This document shows, in pieces, positions 37,692 through 49,600 of a stretch of DNA of 64,000 bases (within the stretch, counting starts at the first letter, position 1; every line of letters begins with the position of its first letter). The DNA is from Gnetum montanum (Eukaryota > Streptophyta > Gnetopsida > Gnetales > Gnetaceae): contig MNCI01015499.1 of assembly GCA_015680685.1 (NCBI GenBank), forward strand, positions 1,058,237 to 1,122,236, given 5' to 3'. The notes under the pieces are model-generated. The model made no database searches. It was not told where the DNA came from and saw nothing but the letters and a program-made list of their open reading frames with translations. Position numbers and translations under genes: made by a program.

Positions 37692-39596
37692 TGTAGTGGC
37701 CGAATACATTGGTGGCTGGAACACTGATAGGTTACCAGGCGTACAGCCTAACCCTGGATCCGTGCGAGGGCTGTGCTGGAGAAAATGGAAATGGGATGTC
37801 ATGAATGGTCTGGTCGATCAGACAGGGACTTAGTCGGTGTACAATAATCTTTTGCGAACATTTATTTTAATATTTCATGCGGAGAGATTCAAACGAGAAA
37901 AGTGTAGCATATAGAATAGTAAAAGCATAACAGAATATGTGGCTAAGCAATAAACATAAATTGATTGACAATGATGCAAAATATGGTAAAGTGAAATGAA
38001 ATGAGCTTAAGTGAGAGAATGCACCACCCCAAAATCGGGGGATTTGATCTTTGTTTGGATGAAGAAGGTGTACAACTGATGTGTAGTATGGATGGGCATA
38101 GATTACAACGTAACGATATGGTCATAGCTCCTTGACTGCTACCAATGGCCCGCTACCCGAAACTGATGAGCTAGTGCTTGCTAGGCTAAGAGAGATTCAG
38201 GAAGTGCTACCAATGGGGTTTGCTATTCATCAACCTTCCACTTGCCAATCTCTTTTCCAAAGCTAATTGCTAGAAAGCCAAATGCCAAAAATGCCAATCT
38301 CCGAAGGCAACCGCAAGAAAGGTAATTCTTAAAGCCAACAATACCAAAAGCCAATGCTTTGAACATTGTTCGCTAGGGTATTTATAGAGCTAGAAGAGGG
38401 AGAGTGATGTGGTTTGGATGCCACGACTCCTAGGTCCCACATGGTGTAAACGTGAATGTGCCATATTACCGTATAGTGCTATGCTGCAGTGTTATGCTGG
38501 CTTACTATGCTGTAATGTTATGTTGGACATGAAACTTGCTGAGCCATGACCATACCATTCAAACTGCATGTGCCAGAATCTAGGGAACTACCATGTTTTT
38601 ACAGAAAATGCCAATGTCAAATGCAAAGTGGAGCCTACGCTCTAGGACTACATCTTCCTTACTTTTGCGAGTAGGATCAAGCGTAGGGACAGCTTTGGGA
38701 ATCAAAAAGAGGGTGCAAAACAAAGCAAACAGCTAATCTTATCTATTGAAGTGTTGTTGGAGTAGAAATAACCATTGTTGACGAGTTCTAAAGCTGTCGA
38801 AGATGTCTTGGGGCTTCCATGTGAGTGTGACATTGCCTACATTGCCCAGCATATCGACGTAGCGTAAACACCCACACACTATGTTGTGCTACGCTACGTA
38901 GCATAGTGTAGCATTGCCGCTAGTCTTGAAACAAATCTTGGTTGAAAAATGAAGATACACCTTTGAGACTTGGCTAGGCAAGAAAAATTAGCCATCGGTA
39001 ACCCTACTTTCCAGGTTGAAAGGTCTTGGGACTTGTGGATTTCATTCTTGGGACACTTTCAGGCCTTGTGTTGTTGCTACACTGTGCTACATTGTGCAGC
39101 GTAGCACAACTTAGTAGCCAGTGTGACATGAATCCTTGCGTGGTCTGCAATGCTTTATCAAGAAACTTTGGTTAGGACCCAAGGGCGAAGTGGGACAGGC
39201 AATCTTGGAGGTCAGAGCGTTGCTAGGTGCAGTTCTTTTACTAGAACCACTTACCAGAGGACCTTTGTGCATTTTGATCCTGCTACACTATGTAGTGTAG
39301 CATAGCGTAGTGCCTAGTTTGGCCTAAATTTTGACTTATTTTGCAAACATTTTGTCATGGGATGTTAGTCATGTCCTAGAATGGCAGTAGAACAAGCATG
39401 TTTGATGGTCAAAGCATGGGCAATTATGTTTACTTTGTCAAAATAGTCTGAGCAGAAGCATTGTCATTGTAGAACCCTATTACGCTGTGTAGTGTAGCAT
39501 AGCGTAGCACTCAGATGAAGATGATTTTTGATAAAATTTGCCACATTCTTCTGCGTCATGTTGATCATGCTTCAAGGATAAAGCGAGGTAGGTATC
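37692..39596 (-). mobile_element. Diverged Tat/Ogre-like LTR, extra copy
   Basis: Position by position it parallels the LTR at 39597. A TGTAGTGG start is followed at +60 by TAACCCTGGATCCGTGCGAG and GATCAGACAGGGACTTA, and a minus-strand TATA box (CTATAAATACC) lies at about 38378-38387. It is rich in TACGCT/AGCGTA hairpins. No primer site lies to its left and it runs directly into the next LTR at 39597, so it is either a solo LTR or the site into which the neighbouring element inserted. Confidence 0.65.
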
Positions 39597-41660
39597 TGTA
39601 ACGATGAAAAATGTTGATCACTGGAAATACCGAACAAAAGTCCGCGGACATAGTTCTAACCCCAGATCCGTGTGAGGGTCGTGCTGGAGAAAGACAAATC
39701 CGAGGTGCCCTGAACGGTCTTGTCGATCAGACAGGGACTTATTTAATCAGTAAAAAGTTTGGTAATAATTTCGATTGGCAAAATGCAGATTCTTTATAAA
39801 GTGATGCAATGTTGTTAACCCCAAAAGCAATTGGAGATAATACAAATGATTTAGATAAGATTGCCAAATCCATCTAACTAAGATGTAGGAGATCTGATTC
39901 GGTAGATGATACGATCACAAGATCTGGGATTTAATTTATGAAAAACAATATGTTTGATACAATGATTTCAAGAGGGCTTCGGTTTGGATGAAGCATATGT
40001 TAGCAACAAGAAAGTTATGTAAAGATGAAGCAAGCGAGGATCAATCTACCTTGATCTAGCCAATCTGGGCGCAAGGCAATCAGACCCGTGGGAGAATATC
40101 CGGTAGCTGATTGTTGCTAATCAAGAATTCTTGTCAATCACCTCTGATGTTCTCATGCTTGCTAATTCTCTTTTGCTCTCTTGCCAACCTTGAAAGAAAA
40201 AATTTGCCAACCCCTTGATCTTTATCAACTAAAGCATTTATAAGGTTAGGATTAGGAGAAAAATGCGGTTTAAGTGACGCGTGTCCTAAACTCATAAAAT
40301 GCCGTTGACCCAATGTGTTGTCGTTGAAGCTTACGATGCTATGCTGCATGATGTGTCGTAAACTACCATCATGTGGGCTTCAATAACAGACTATCCTTTG
40401 ATTACATTGTAATACGCTAGAGAGCGTATTGTGGCATATGAACTAAATTATGCATTGTAGCGTAACTCAGCATAAAATGACGAAACTACAAAAGTTGAAG
40501 TGTTGTTGCCATGCTTCCTTTGTTTTTATCTTTTTTGGGGTTTTTACTATGCTGCACTGGGTAAAGCAGCGTAATGGACCCCTTAACCAGGAAAGAAAAC
40601 CCGTTGAAATGCGCGTCATGCTGCAGATCATTGCTTAGGCCTTGAGATTTTTACTGGGCTGTTGAAGTCTTGCATGTTTGCGATTCTTGATACTATCTTT
40701 GATATTACGTTGCATAATGAGATGTTATGCTATGTAGTGTAATACAACGTAATTTGCCAAAAGTTAAGATTTTTGAAATAGATAACTTGCAAAATTGAAA
40801 GTTTTGCCGCTGTGCATCCATCGCTTTGCTCTGTCTTCTAGAATTTTCTTGTGTTGTGCCACCCAATGTGGCGGGACAAACCTTCGGTTGAAAAGGAACT
40901 TGTCGCGCCACGCCTTGTTTGTCTAAGTCACCAACTTTTTTGCTGAATTTTCATGGTGTTTCAATAACCCCTCTTTGTTGACGTTTAGAGGGCTTGCCCG
41001 AAAGACGTCGATGAAGAATACAAAACACCGGAAAGGCAAAGGCATCAACAGCGTCTGTCGGAGACTGCTCAAATGTTGTTCTTTCAAACTTAGAAGTGCG
41101 AGGATGGAAGGAAATAGAGTGTAGAAAGGATCTTACAGGAGTTAGAGATGGTAGGTTTGGGGAAGACTCAAATATGTGAATATGAAGCTTCTCTGAACAA
41201 GTCATTGCATCCTTTCGCTAATGTGTTTACGAAAGGTTACACCGTCATACTGCATGTAAAGGGCTTGCAAGGATGATTTGTGTTACGCCTGCATGGCCTG
41301 GACGAGTTGTTTTACATCCATTTTGCGAAACCCCCCACTTTTTTTTTGAAAGCAGATTACATGCCACAAGGCGAGCTGCGTTACGCTAGTTTATGGGCAT
41401 GACAATGAAAACGGATTGACTTAATGCTCACATTCTGTACAAGCAGAGAAGAAGGTGGGCAATTGTAAGGATAAGGAAAGGATAAGGAAAGGAAAAAAAA
41501 CAAGGTAAGGCATCCGATGGAGGGAGAGGTAGGGTTTGCACTTCCAAGTGACCAGACTAGTCTGAGCAGCCACCTCAGAACACCATAACACCTCGCCTTC
41601 CAATGACAGTATTCTCAATCAACGTCGTCATAACAAGTAATCTGTAAAACACAACATAGA
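39597..41660 (-). mobile_element. 3' LTR of Tat/Ogre-like element 1
   Basis: The left end starts TGTAACGATG. The sequence aligns with 55815 onward at high identity for about 1.4 kb. Shared blocks are GATCCGTGTGAGGG, CGATCAGACAGGGACTTA, GATGTAGGAGATCT and GCAAGCGAGGATCAATCTAC. The minus-strand TATA box is CCTTATAAATGC at about 40235-40246. The right boundary is approximate, set where similarity to the other LTR fades near AAACACAACA and TAGAAAGCTAG. It lacks a ~460 bp segment present in the other LTR. Confidence 0.75.
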
Positions 41661-42150
41661 GTAGAAAGCTAGAAACAAACATCCGGATCGCTAAGGAGGG
41701 AGGCTGTTGAAGCAAGTGCCATCTAAAGCGAAAAGGCCGGCGGAGATTGTGAAAGAGGGACCGCAGTAAGCAGCAAGGGTGCCAATGTTGATGCCATGGT
41801 TCTTGAAGTTGCCGTCGATAGCCAGATTCATCTTACTCACAGAACCATGCAAAGAACATGTCAGATGAATTTGCGAAGCCAGAATCTGGTGATGGTAATG
41901 GATGGAGGCCGCCGAGACCATGGGTGGTCATAGTTTTTTCAGGGCCCCAAGTGACGAAATTGATCCTAGGAGTTGCAACTACGAAGAGGCTGTCGTAGGA
42001 ACATCTCTGAGGGGTCAGTAGTATGCCTTTCGGCATATCCGAGGAATCAGCAGAATGCCAATGGGGTAGTGGCGTTGTGTCTGTCCCAATGCCTTACCTG
42101 CTCCATCTGGTAGGAATGCTGTGCAAGAATGATCACGCTTGCTTGCTTCA
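41661..42150. other. Region between 3' LTR and repeat array of element 1
   Basis: No coding domain or clear polypurine tract was found. The sequence is less AT-rich than the flanks and contains only unsupported short frames. Confidence 0.4.
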
Positions 42151-42159
42151 TGGATGACT

Positions 42160-42540
42160 TGTTGACAGATTCTAGTTGTAGGTCCTGGTTGACCATTGCT
42201 GCTGGTTTTAAGTCTCAGCAGACTGTGGTCCTGGTTTAACGTTTGGGCAGACTGGAACCTGCTAGTTTTACATCGTAGCGGACAGTGGAAGAGCTAGTTT
42301 ATAGTCCTAGTAGACTGTGCTATGGGTGTCAGTTTTACATCGTGACCCAGGGACAAGTTTGTGCTAATTTAGTGTCTCAGCAGACATGTGCTTACCTTGC
42401 TAGTTTCATGTCATGGCGGACAGCCAAAAAATTTACTAGTTTAGCGTCTTGGCGAACGCGTGCAGGAGTCGCCAATTTTACATCGTAGCGGACATGTACA
42501 ACTTTGCCAGTTTTACGTCATAGCGGACGTTGGTTACCTG
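42160..42540. repeat. Hairpin repeat array downstream of integrase, element 1
   Basis: About ten units of 30-45 bp have the core GCTAGTTT..., each with a short inverted repeat. Examples are AGTCT-cagc-AGACT, AGTC-ctagta-GACT, TGTCT-cagc-AGACA, TGTC-atggcg-GACA and ACGTC-atagcg-GACGT. The two arms differ between units but stay complementary. The location between pol and the 3' LTR is the hypervariable region known from Ogre/Tat elements. Confidence 0.8.
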
Positions 42541-42559
42541 ATTTTGAGCTGAGTCGTTG

Positions 42560-43841
42560 TTTAGATGTAATACCGCTTTAGGTACAGATGATTCACCGGA
42601 TTTGATAACTCATTGCCGTTGATGTCTAATAACTTGAATGCTTTGTTTCCGTATGCGCCGATGACCAGGAAAGGGCCTTCCCAGTTTGCAGAGAACTTGC
42701 CTACTGGTTCACGAATGGCCTTGAGAACTAAGTCTCCTTTCTTGATCGGTCATTGATGTAGGTAGTGTTGATGCTTCTATCTCTGTTTATCCTGGTATTT
42801 TTCAATGGTGTCGAATGTCTAAATGTGTTTCTCCTCCACTGAGTCTAAATCCATGATTCTAGACTCATTGTGTTGAGTCTCATTTATAACCATAGATAGG
42901 ACCATCCGCAATGAGGTAACCTGTAATTCCAAGGGTAACACTGCTTCAGATCTGTAGACTAGGCTATAGGGTGTCCTATCTGTGGTTATTTTGCACGTCG
43001 TACGATACGCCCATAACACATAAAGGATTTTTTCATGCCACCGCTTCTTATTATCGTTGAGCATTTTCTTGAGTAAATTGATAATCACCTTGTTTGTTGC
43101 CTCTGCTTGACCATTTGCTTGCTAGTAATAAGGTGAAGAAAAATACTGTTTAATGCCAAGATTATTGCAAAAAGATTTGGTTTCCGTGCTACTAAATTGT
43201 GGTCCGTTGTCAGTCACAATAGTCACAGGGAGTCCAAATCTGGTTACAATATTATCTAAGATGAAATGGCAAACCTATTGAGATGTAATCCTTTGTAGGG
43301 GGATAGCCTCTACCCACTTTGTAAAATACTTAGTGGCGGTGATAATGAAGCTATGACCTGCGGAAGATTTAGGTGAGATGGAACCTATGAGGTCCAGTCC
43401 CCATCGTTGGAATGGCCAAGTAATTTGAGTAGTGTGTAGCTCGGTTGGTGACACGTGTATTAGATTTGCGTAACACTGGCACGTGTCACATGTCTTAACC
43501 TTGGCAAGGTAGTCTTTTTCCATATACGGCCAATAGTACCCTAAGCATATGATTTTAGTAGTCATTGCTCGCGGGGCCACATGTCCTCCGCACAGTCCTT
43601 CGTGGACTTTGTTAACTATTTGCTGTGCTTGGTCACTGTTAACACAAGTAAGAAATATCCCATCAAAGGAGTGTCTACAGAGAGTACTGTCTCCAAGGAT
43701 GACATATTGCCTAGCACGCTTGCGCACTACATCCTTTTGCACATGTGTTAGCTCATGCGGTGGTTCGCCATGTAGAAGGTAAGTCTTAATGTTTTCATAC
43801 CATTTTGATGTCATTTCCGTGTTTAGTGAAGAAATTTGCAC
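42560..43841 (-). pseudogene. Integrase of Tat/Ogre-like element 1
   Basis: Read right to left: zinc-binding HEGLCGGH and CDTCQ, the core WGLDLIGSISPKSSAGHSFI with TKWVEAIPL, the second Asp in TIVTDNGPQF, and the Glu in ANGQAEATNK. All three acidic catalytic residues are present. The C-terminal part includes KKGDLVLKAIREPVGKF, WEGPFLV, and ends NHLYLKRYY. A few stops (for example after QRITSQ, and in SSPYY*QANG) break the frame. No chromodomain follows, consistent with Tat. Confidence 0.85.
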
Positions 43842-43844
43842 CGC

Positions 43845-44864
43845 TTAAATGATAGGCTTTATACATTCTATCATTAAAGCAGACCAAGTGACAAACAAGT
43901 GAGACGGCACGTTTAGTGCTAGTGTTGCCAATGCATCGGCAATAGCGTTTTCGTTGTGTGGCACGTGTTGAGCGTCGGTTGTCACGAATTGTTTCAGGAG
44001 ATCTTTAGCCATATCATAGTAGGGTTTTAGATGCACAACCTTGTAGGAGTAGACTCCTGTGATTTGGTTGATTACCAGCATCAAATCACCTCGGATTGCT
44101 AAGTGTTGAACGTTGAGTTCTCTGGTTGTTATCAATCCTCTGAGGAGCCCCTCATACTCTACCACGTTGTTCATACAAGGGAAGGTCAGGTGGTAAGCCG
44201 ATGGACGCACATCCTCAGGAGAAAGTGTAATAACAGCGGCGGCACTATCGCCTCTAGTGGTTGAAGTTCCGTCGAAGTATAACGTTGCTTCAGGGCCTGT
44301 TGATACAGGGCTTAAACTATGTACATGTTCATATGAAAATTCTCGCTCTATTATAGCTTGATCGTTAATCGGTGATGTTGCTAATTGGTTAGCTATGGCC
44401 TGGCCTTTGGTGGATGTCTGGCCAACATAATGTAAGTCAAACTCAACTGTGATAGCTTTCCAACGAGCTATCCTACTACTTTCATACAAATTGTTGGAGA
44501 TAGCCCATAGGATGTTACTTTTACAAATTATGTTGACCTGACTGTGGAAAAGATAATGCCTACATTTTTTGAGTGTGAAACTAATGCCAAAAAGTTACGC
44601 TCCACTTCGTTGTACCTTGTTTCGTACACAAATAGAGCATGACTGAGATAATAGATAAGTGCTTCTGACCCATCGTTCCTTTTTTTGGCATAGTAACGCA
44701 TCTATGGACATGTTCGAGTTAGCTAGATAAATGTAGAAAGGTTGATCCCTTTGTGGTGGGAAAACCGTTGGTAAATGTTCCAGCTCTTCTTTTAAATTTT
44801 CAAATGCACACTGGCAGTCATTGGTCCATTCAAAATTGACACCCTTATTCAGAAGATGTTGCAT
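43845..44864 (-). pseudogene. Dual RNase H region (RNase H plus archaeal-type aRNase H), element 1
   Basis: The first RNase H is damaged by frameshifts (44864-44490). Its C-terminal linker ARWKAITVEFDLHYVGQTST leads into a second, archaeal-type RNase H. That domain has YFDGTSTTRGDSAAAV, NNVVEYEGLLRGL, LAIRGDLMLVINQ and NAIADALATLAL, so all four D-E-D-D catalytic positions are kept. A second RNase H is the hallmark of the Tat lineage (Ogre, Retand, Tat). The aRNase H frame is open over 214 residues. Confidence 0.85.
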
Positions 44865-46044
44865 GGGGGGTAATTATTTGTTAACTTTGAAATGAACTGC
44901 CTGATGAACTAAAGCCTACCCTGTAACCCATGTAATTCTTTGAGATTTATTGGTGGTGTTAAATTGACGATGGCTTTAACCTTGTTGGGGTCGACTCGGA
45001 TGCCAGTCTCTGATACCACAAATCCTAACATGCGTCCGGTTTTGACTCCGAACACGCATTTCTTTGGGTTGAGCCATAAGTCATGTTTGAGACATCATTT
45101 AAGGACTAACTCTAAGTCTTCTGAATGATCTTTTGACTTTATAGACTTGACAACTATGTCATCTACGTAGTCGTTCAATCTCCCTAAGAGATAATCACTA
45201 AAGATGTATGTCATGGCTCGTTGATACATTGCTCCAGATTTTTTTAACCCAAAAGGCATCATGGTGTAACAGAAGGTCCCCTAGGGCATCATGAATGTTG
45301 TGGTTAATTAGTGCTCTGGGTTAATACAAATTTGATTATAGCCTAAAAAACCATCCATAAAGGATAGGAGTGCATGACCAGCTATTGTGTCGATCAGTTG
45401 GTCGATACTCGGTAATGGGAAGTTGTTCTTAATTGTAGCTTTGTTCAGATCCTGGAAGTCTATGCAGATGCGTATGCCTCCCATTTTCTTAGAGACAACT
45501 ACAATGTTGGACACCCAGTTTGAGTAATCTACTGTGCGAATGAAACCAGCCTGGTACAGCTTGGTGATTTCATTATGCACTGCTAGCGCAATTTCCAGCT
45601 TAATCTTTCATGCCTTCTGCCTAATTGGTTTGATGCGTGGGTCTAAGATTATGTTGTGCTATATTAATCTTGGGTTTAATCCTGGCATGTCTTCATATGA
45701 CCACGCGAATACAGTAGCGTTGTTTTGGAGCACTTGGGTTATATCACTTTGTGTCTATTGGTCTAGGAGAGAACTAACCCTAAGAGTTTTATTTTCACCC
45801 TTGTGCGTAACCATAGGGACCTCATTGAGAGGGTCCTCGGTTACATCACCAGCCTCCAGGTCGAGTGTTCGGGTCAGATGTTCTGGCCAGTCTGAGGATG
45901 TTCCCAATCTTGCTATGGCTGCGTCATAAGGGACAGAGTCTGTTTCTATTAGCGTGTGATCGCACTATCTAATGATCTTCCCATGTAGTCCCGTTAAGGC
46001 TAAGGGTACGAATGAAGCTGCGTCCATTTGTGAGTGGATTACCC
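44865..46044 (-). pseudogene. Reverse transcriptase of Tat/Ogre-like element 1
   Basis: The first readable frame starts at an acceptor-like TTTTTTGCAG ending at 46045. Blocks are LARTLDLEAGDV-like linker, TVFAWSYEDMPGL, YQAGFIRTVDYSNWVSNIVV, GGIRICIDFQDLNKATIKN, LLSFMDGFLGYNQI, MMPFGLKK and the catalytic NDYVDDIVVKS with both Asp present. Then come LNPKKCVFGVKTGRMLGF and the thumb region. Stops at a few Gln/Trp positions and a frameshift break it. Confidence 0.85.
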
Positions 46045-46058
46045 TGCAAAAAATGCCA
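46045..46058 (-). promoter_or_regulatory. Putative 3' splice site upstream of RT (element 1)
   Basis: The minus strand reads GGCATTTTTTGCAG just before the open pol frame. The second element has an AG acceptor (TTACTTAG, about 62954-62961) at the same relative place. Ogre-type elements are known to have an intron between protease and RT, so this may be its acceptor. Confidence 0.5.
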
Positions 46059-46139
46059 AAAAGTGGAAGTTGTTACATTGCTTTACTATCAATCTGTTGA
46101 ACGATGATAATTTGTTTTTCCTGCATCAGAATTTTGTGT

Positions 46140-46182
46140 TAGAGAAGTTTCCAGTTTAAGGTCTTAGTGGACCGTTACGAAT
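46140..46182. repeat. Single hairpin repeat unit upstream of RT, element 1
   Basis: CCAGTTTAAGGTCTTAGTGG followed by ACCGTTAC has the inverted repeat GGTC-ttagtg-GACC and the family core AGTTTAAGGTC. Confidence 0.7.
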
Positions 46183-46497
46183 ATGCATAGTTTGTAAAAA
46201 GAAATGCCAAGCTAAGCTACCTAGATGCTAGCGTATGAAATGAGATGAAAGGTGTAACGTAGTGTGTCTAGCGTGTCAAAATGGTTGGATTTGAATTCCA
46301 CACTAACCATAGTTAATGCGGCCGAATTATGAGGTGATAAGCTATGCGTTAGTTGAGGGTCATCTCAGACTGTAACTTGCACGATATCTACAACATTAAT
46401 GCCCAAATCTTCACATTTTATGTCATACTGACACCTACGTTTCGGGAAAGTTCTGTGTCGATCAGGTAGAAAGAATCAGTTGGTTTTGAGCATTTTG

Positions 46498-46507
46498 TTT
46501 ATAAACC
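46498..46507 (+). promoter_or_regulatory. Possible TATA box of the antisense gene, element 1
   Basis: TTTATAAACC lies about 130 bp upstream of the ATG at 46636. The corresponding place in element 2 has TATAAATAGG (63551-63560), about 116 bp before an ATG with a following GTAAGT donor. Confidence 0.35.
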
Positions 46508-46635
46508 AGTGGTTCATACTCAAAACAGGTTACCGATATCGCGAATTTGGACCTGGTTATAACGAGAAGAGAGCGTGAGCAAGGCGTGAGCGGATGATTT
46601 TATGAGGACTTTGTTCAATTTTGACCTTTACAACA

Positions 46636-49600
46636 ATGGCACCCAAGGTTAAAGGCAAGAATGCTAAGTTGGCCAGGATAGACGAGATGCAGGAGAGTGT
46701 GCAGCGAGTTTCACAGGCCAGAGTAGAAGCTCTGGACATTACCCCCTTAACCAGTAAGTTGCTGTTCACTCTTTTTTACACTATTGTCATGTTCATTGCA
46801 GCGTCATGGTTTGTCTATTTTGGGTTCTAATGTTGTATCATGACGTTAATGTCTATTTGCACGAATTCAACTATTGTTATGAAGGCTTAGATGATACGGA
46901 ATAATGTTGTACAGAGATAATGTATAACGTGTAGATGTAATGTAATCAGAGCTTCTGTAATAATTATATATTGCATCGGAGTAATACAAAGTATTTTCTT
47001 TCATCGCCGTCGTTAGAGACAGACCTTGAGCTGTTACAAGGGTTTATGCTGTTTTAGCTATGCACCTCTAGTATACACTATAATTTTTCAGGAATTATGT
47101 GAGCCCTAGTGTGGCGTGACAAATATCTAGATTTTGTCTAACAGTAATACATTTGTATCCCACAGTATTATGTTAAAGCCCATCCTAATCATTTTGGACA
47201 TTGTGGGTGTGCTGTGCTGTGTTCATGCCCCCACGGCCAATGTTCATCCTCCTCATGCTTGTCTAAAGGAGGAGGAAGTGTGGTTCTGAAGAGGCATGCA
47301 AGGGTTTTTGCAATTTCTACTTCGCAACTACAGCATAATCGTCTAGTTGCATCTACTAGGCGATGAAGCTGCAGCTATTTTAGAGATGTTGTTGGTTGGT
47401 TCGATGCAGAGCGTCTTAACGTTTCTGTAAGACGGCATGATTGAAACTATGCGGGTGCAAGATTACGAGTAGAATGTCAAAGGTTTAAGGTGTTTAAACT
47501 GGATCTAGGAAATGCCCAGGTTTGATTGTTATCATGCCTATAACACTCTATTCATGGCCCATCATCCCACAACTTATTTTTAGAATCCACCTGGTACCGT
47601 GCATTACGCAGGCGGGTAAGTTTTGTTTTACTTCGCAGTATTGTAATGCTAACTACTATTTAGATGCGTATTGAGCGTAAAGAGTTGTTTGTGTTTTTGG
47701 CATAGGTTTTTTATTAATGAAAATGGTCTTATGGGCAGTAATAATACATTGTCATTGGCCGAGAGTGCTATAAGGGAGTTTACCTTTGTCAGCAACGTGC
47801 GGGCTGCCGTCATGGGACATCTGGCGTTCGAGATCCTAGAATACCTTACTTGTTATGCCGACTTCTTTTCTAGGTGCAAGAAACTCGGATGGCTGGATAG
47901 GGAGTGGACTTTGGACCCTCCCCTTACTGTTGCTGATGTGCAAAGGAAAATCCCTCCGTTTCCTTTACCTTTCGGTCCTGGTAAGTTTTATCGAAGTGAG
48001 GAATTGCATCAATGTTTGTCACTGTGTGATGATGATGTGAAATTATCTCGGTTTAACTATGGTTTCATGTTAATAGTCAGGGAATCACAAGAGATTACGA
48101 TCATGGCTTCAGGTTGCGAGACCAATAGTATTTTCTTCCATTATGGTGACATAAAGGAGGCACAACGTTGGCTCAGCCATAGAGCGGCCTTAATTGTAGT
48201 AGCCAATAACATTTGGGAAGCTGGGTTGATGGACCTTTTCTTGGCCATAACTCCTGATGGTACTGCAGGTGAAATTTGACCCTAGTTAATTCCTTTAGCA
48301 AGGAAGCTGAGCGTCTCTGCATATGCGTACATAATGTGCACAGAAATTTTGACATTGATCCTCAGCTGTTCGCCAATCTCTTTGGTGTCCCCTCCGATGG
48401 TTTTGCTATAAATGAAAAGTTGAAGAGGAGCTCCAAGCTCCAGAAAGAGATAGAGGAGTGGCTAGGGGTTCAGAAAGAAACTAAGGGATCCCCAGCGATA
48501 GGATTGAGTTGGAGGTGGCCCATACTGTTTACCCCCTTTTTCGGGCCCAAGCCTTCGCCAAGACACTCTCGCAAGGGAGATTCCTCACCATTGAGCAGAC
48601 TCAAATTATGTGAGAGGTCTTAGAGGAGGGGACATGATTCAATTGGGCAAGCTATTTTGCTGAAGGTTTGCATGTTGAGATGATCAGGCTTTGCTAGAAG
48701 CTTGAAACCCGTTTTAATGTGCATTTTGCCTTCTTCATGGCTTGCTTTTGGCGTTTTGTTGAATTTTTGGTGGTCCAAAAGAAAGGGGTCTAGGTACAAT
48801 AAGATCATAGCCAGATCTCCAAACCATGGATCTCCCATATTTTCGGCACTATCCGGTCGTAGGACCCTCTTGAGGGGATTGGGGAGTCGTTGTTGATAAT
48901 GACTAGAAGTATGGTGGCACCTTGAACACGAGGACAAGATAGTGTGGGTGGGGCATCCCCCTCTTACATCGATGATGTGTCGAGAGGGAAGTGCCTGGCT
49001 ACTAAGATAGTGGATTCGTCGGAGAAATAGAAAAAGCCTCATTTGAACGAGGGATCTTCCGAGCTAGTGGGTGGTGCCGAGAAGAAAATGCAGATTAGGT
49101 TTTAGAGGAGCAATCCTCCAAGCAGTGAGTGTAAAAATGTATTAATGGTTATGGTTTGCGTAGAGACATCGTTATGTAGCGTAACATTTATTGAACAAAA
49201 AGTGCAATCCTATGTTAACTAGCCATGTTGTCTGATAGTGAGGGAAAAGGTTGCAGACCGGTTGACCCCTGAAACAGGGGCTATGATTTTATGGTGTGAA
49301 GAAGGGGCCTTAGTTTTTGAAGAAGAGTCCCCAGTCAATAAGGCGAGGAGTGTACAACCTCCTCTGCGTGAAGAGGAAATAGCTGTGGAGGACGCTGAAG
49401 TCCTTTCGGCTGGAGTTAACTAAGGCAAGTAGTTTGTTACTTGATAAAATTAATTTTTGTCTCTTTATGACATAGTAGTAGGCCCTAGACGACTTCTACT
49501 GGTTGTACTGGTCATCGTAATGTCTTAGTCATACCTTTTATTTTGCGTAACAGGTGACCAGAGCCTGCCCTTGACAACAATGGCGACTTAATCCTGGGGC

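Noticed and set aside
41661-41720. Polypurine tract of element 1
   Set aside because: No clear purine run on the minus strand next to the presumed LTR edge; the edge itself is approximate.
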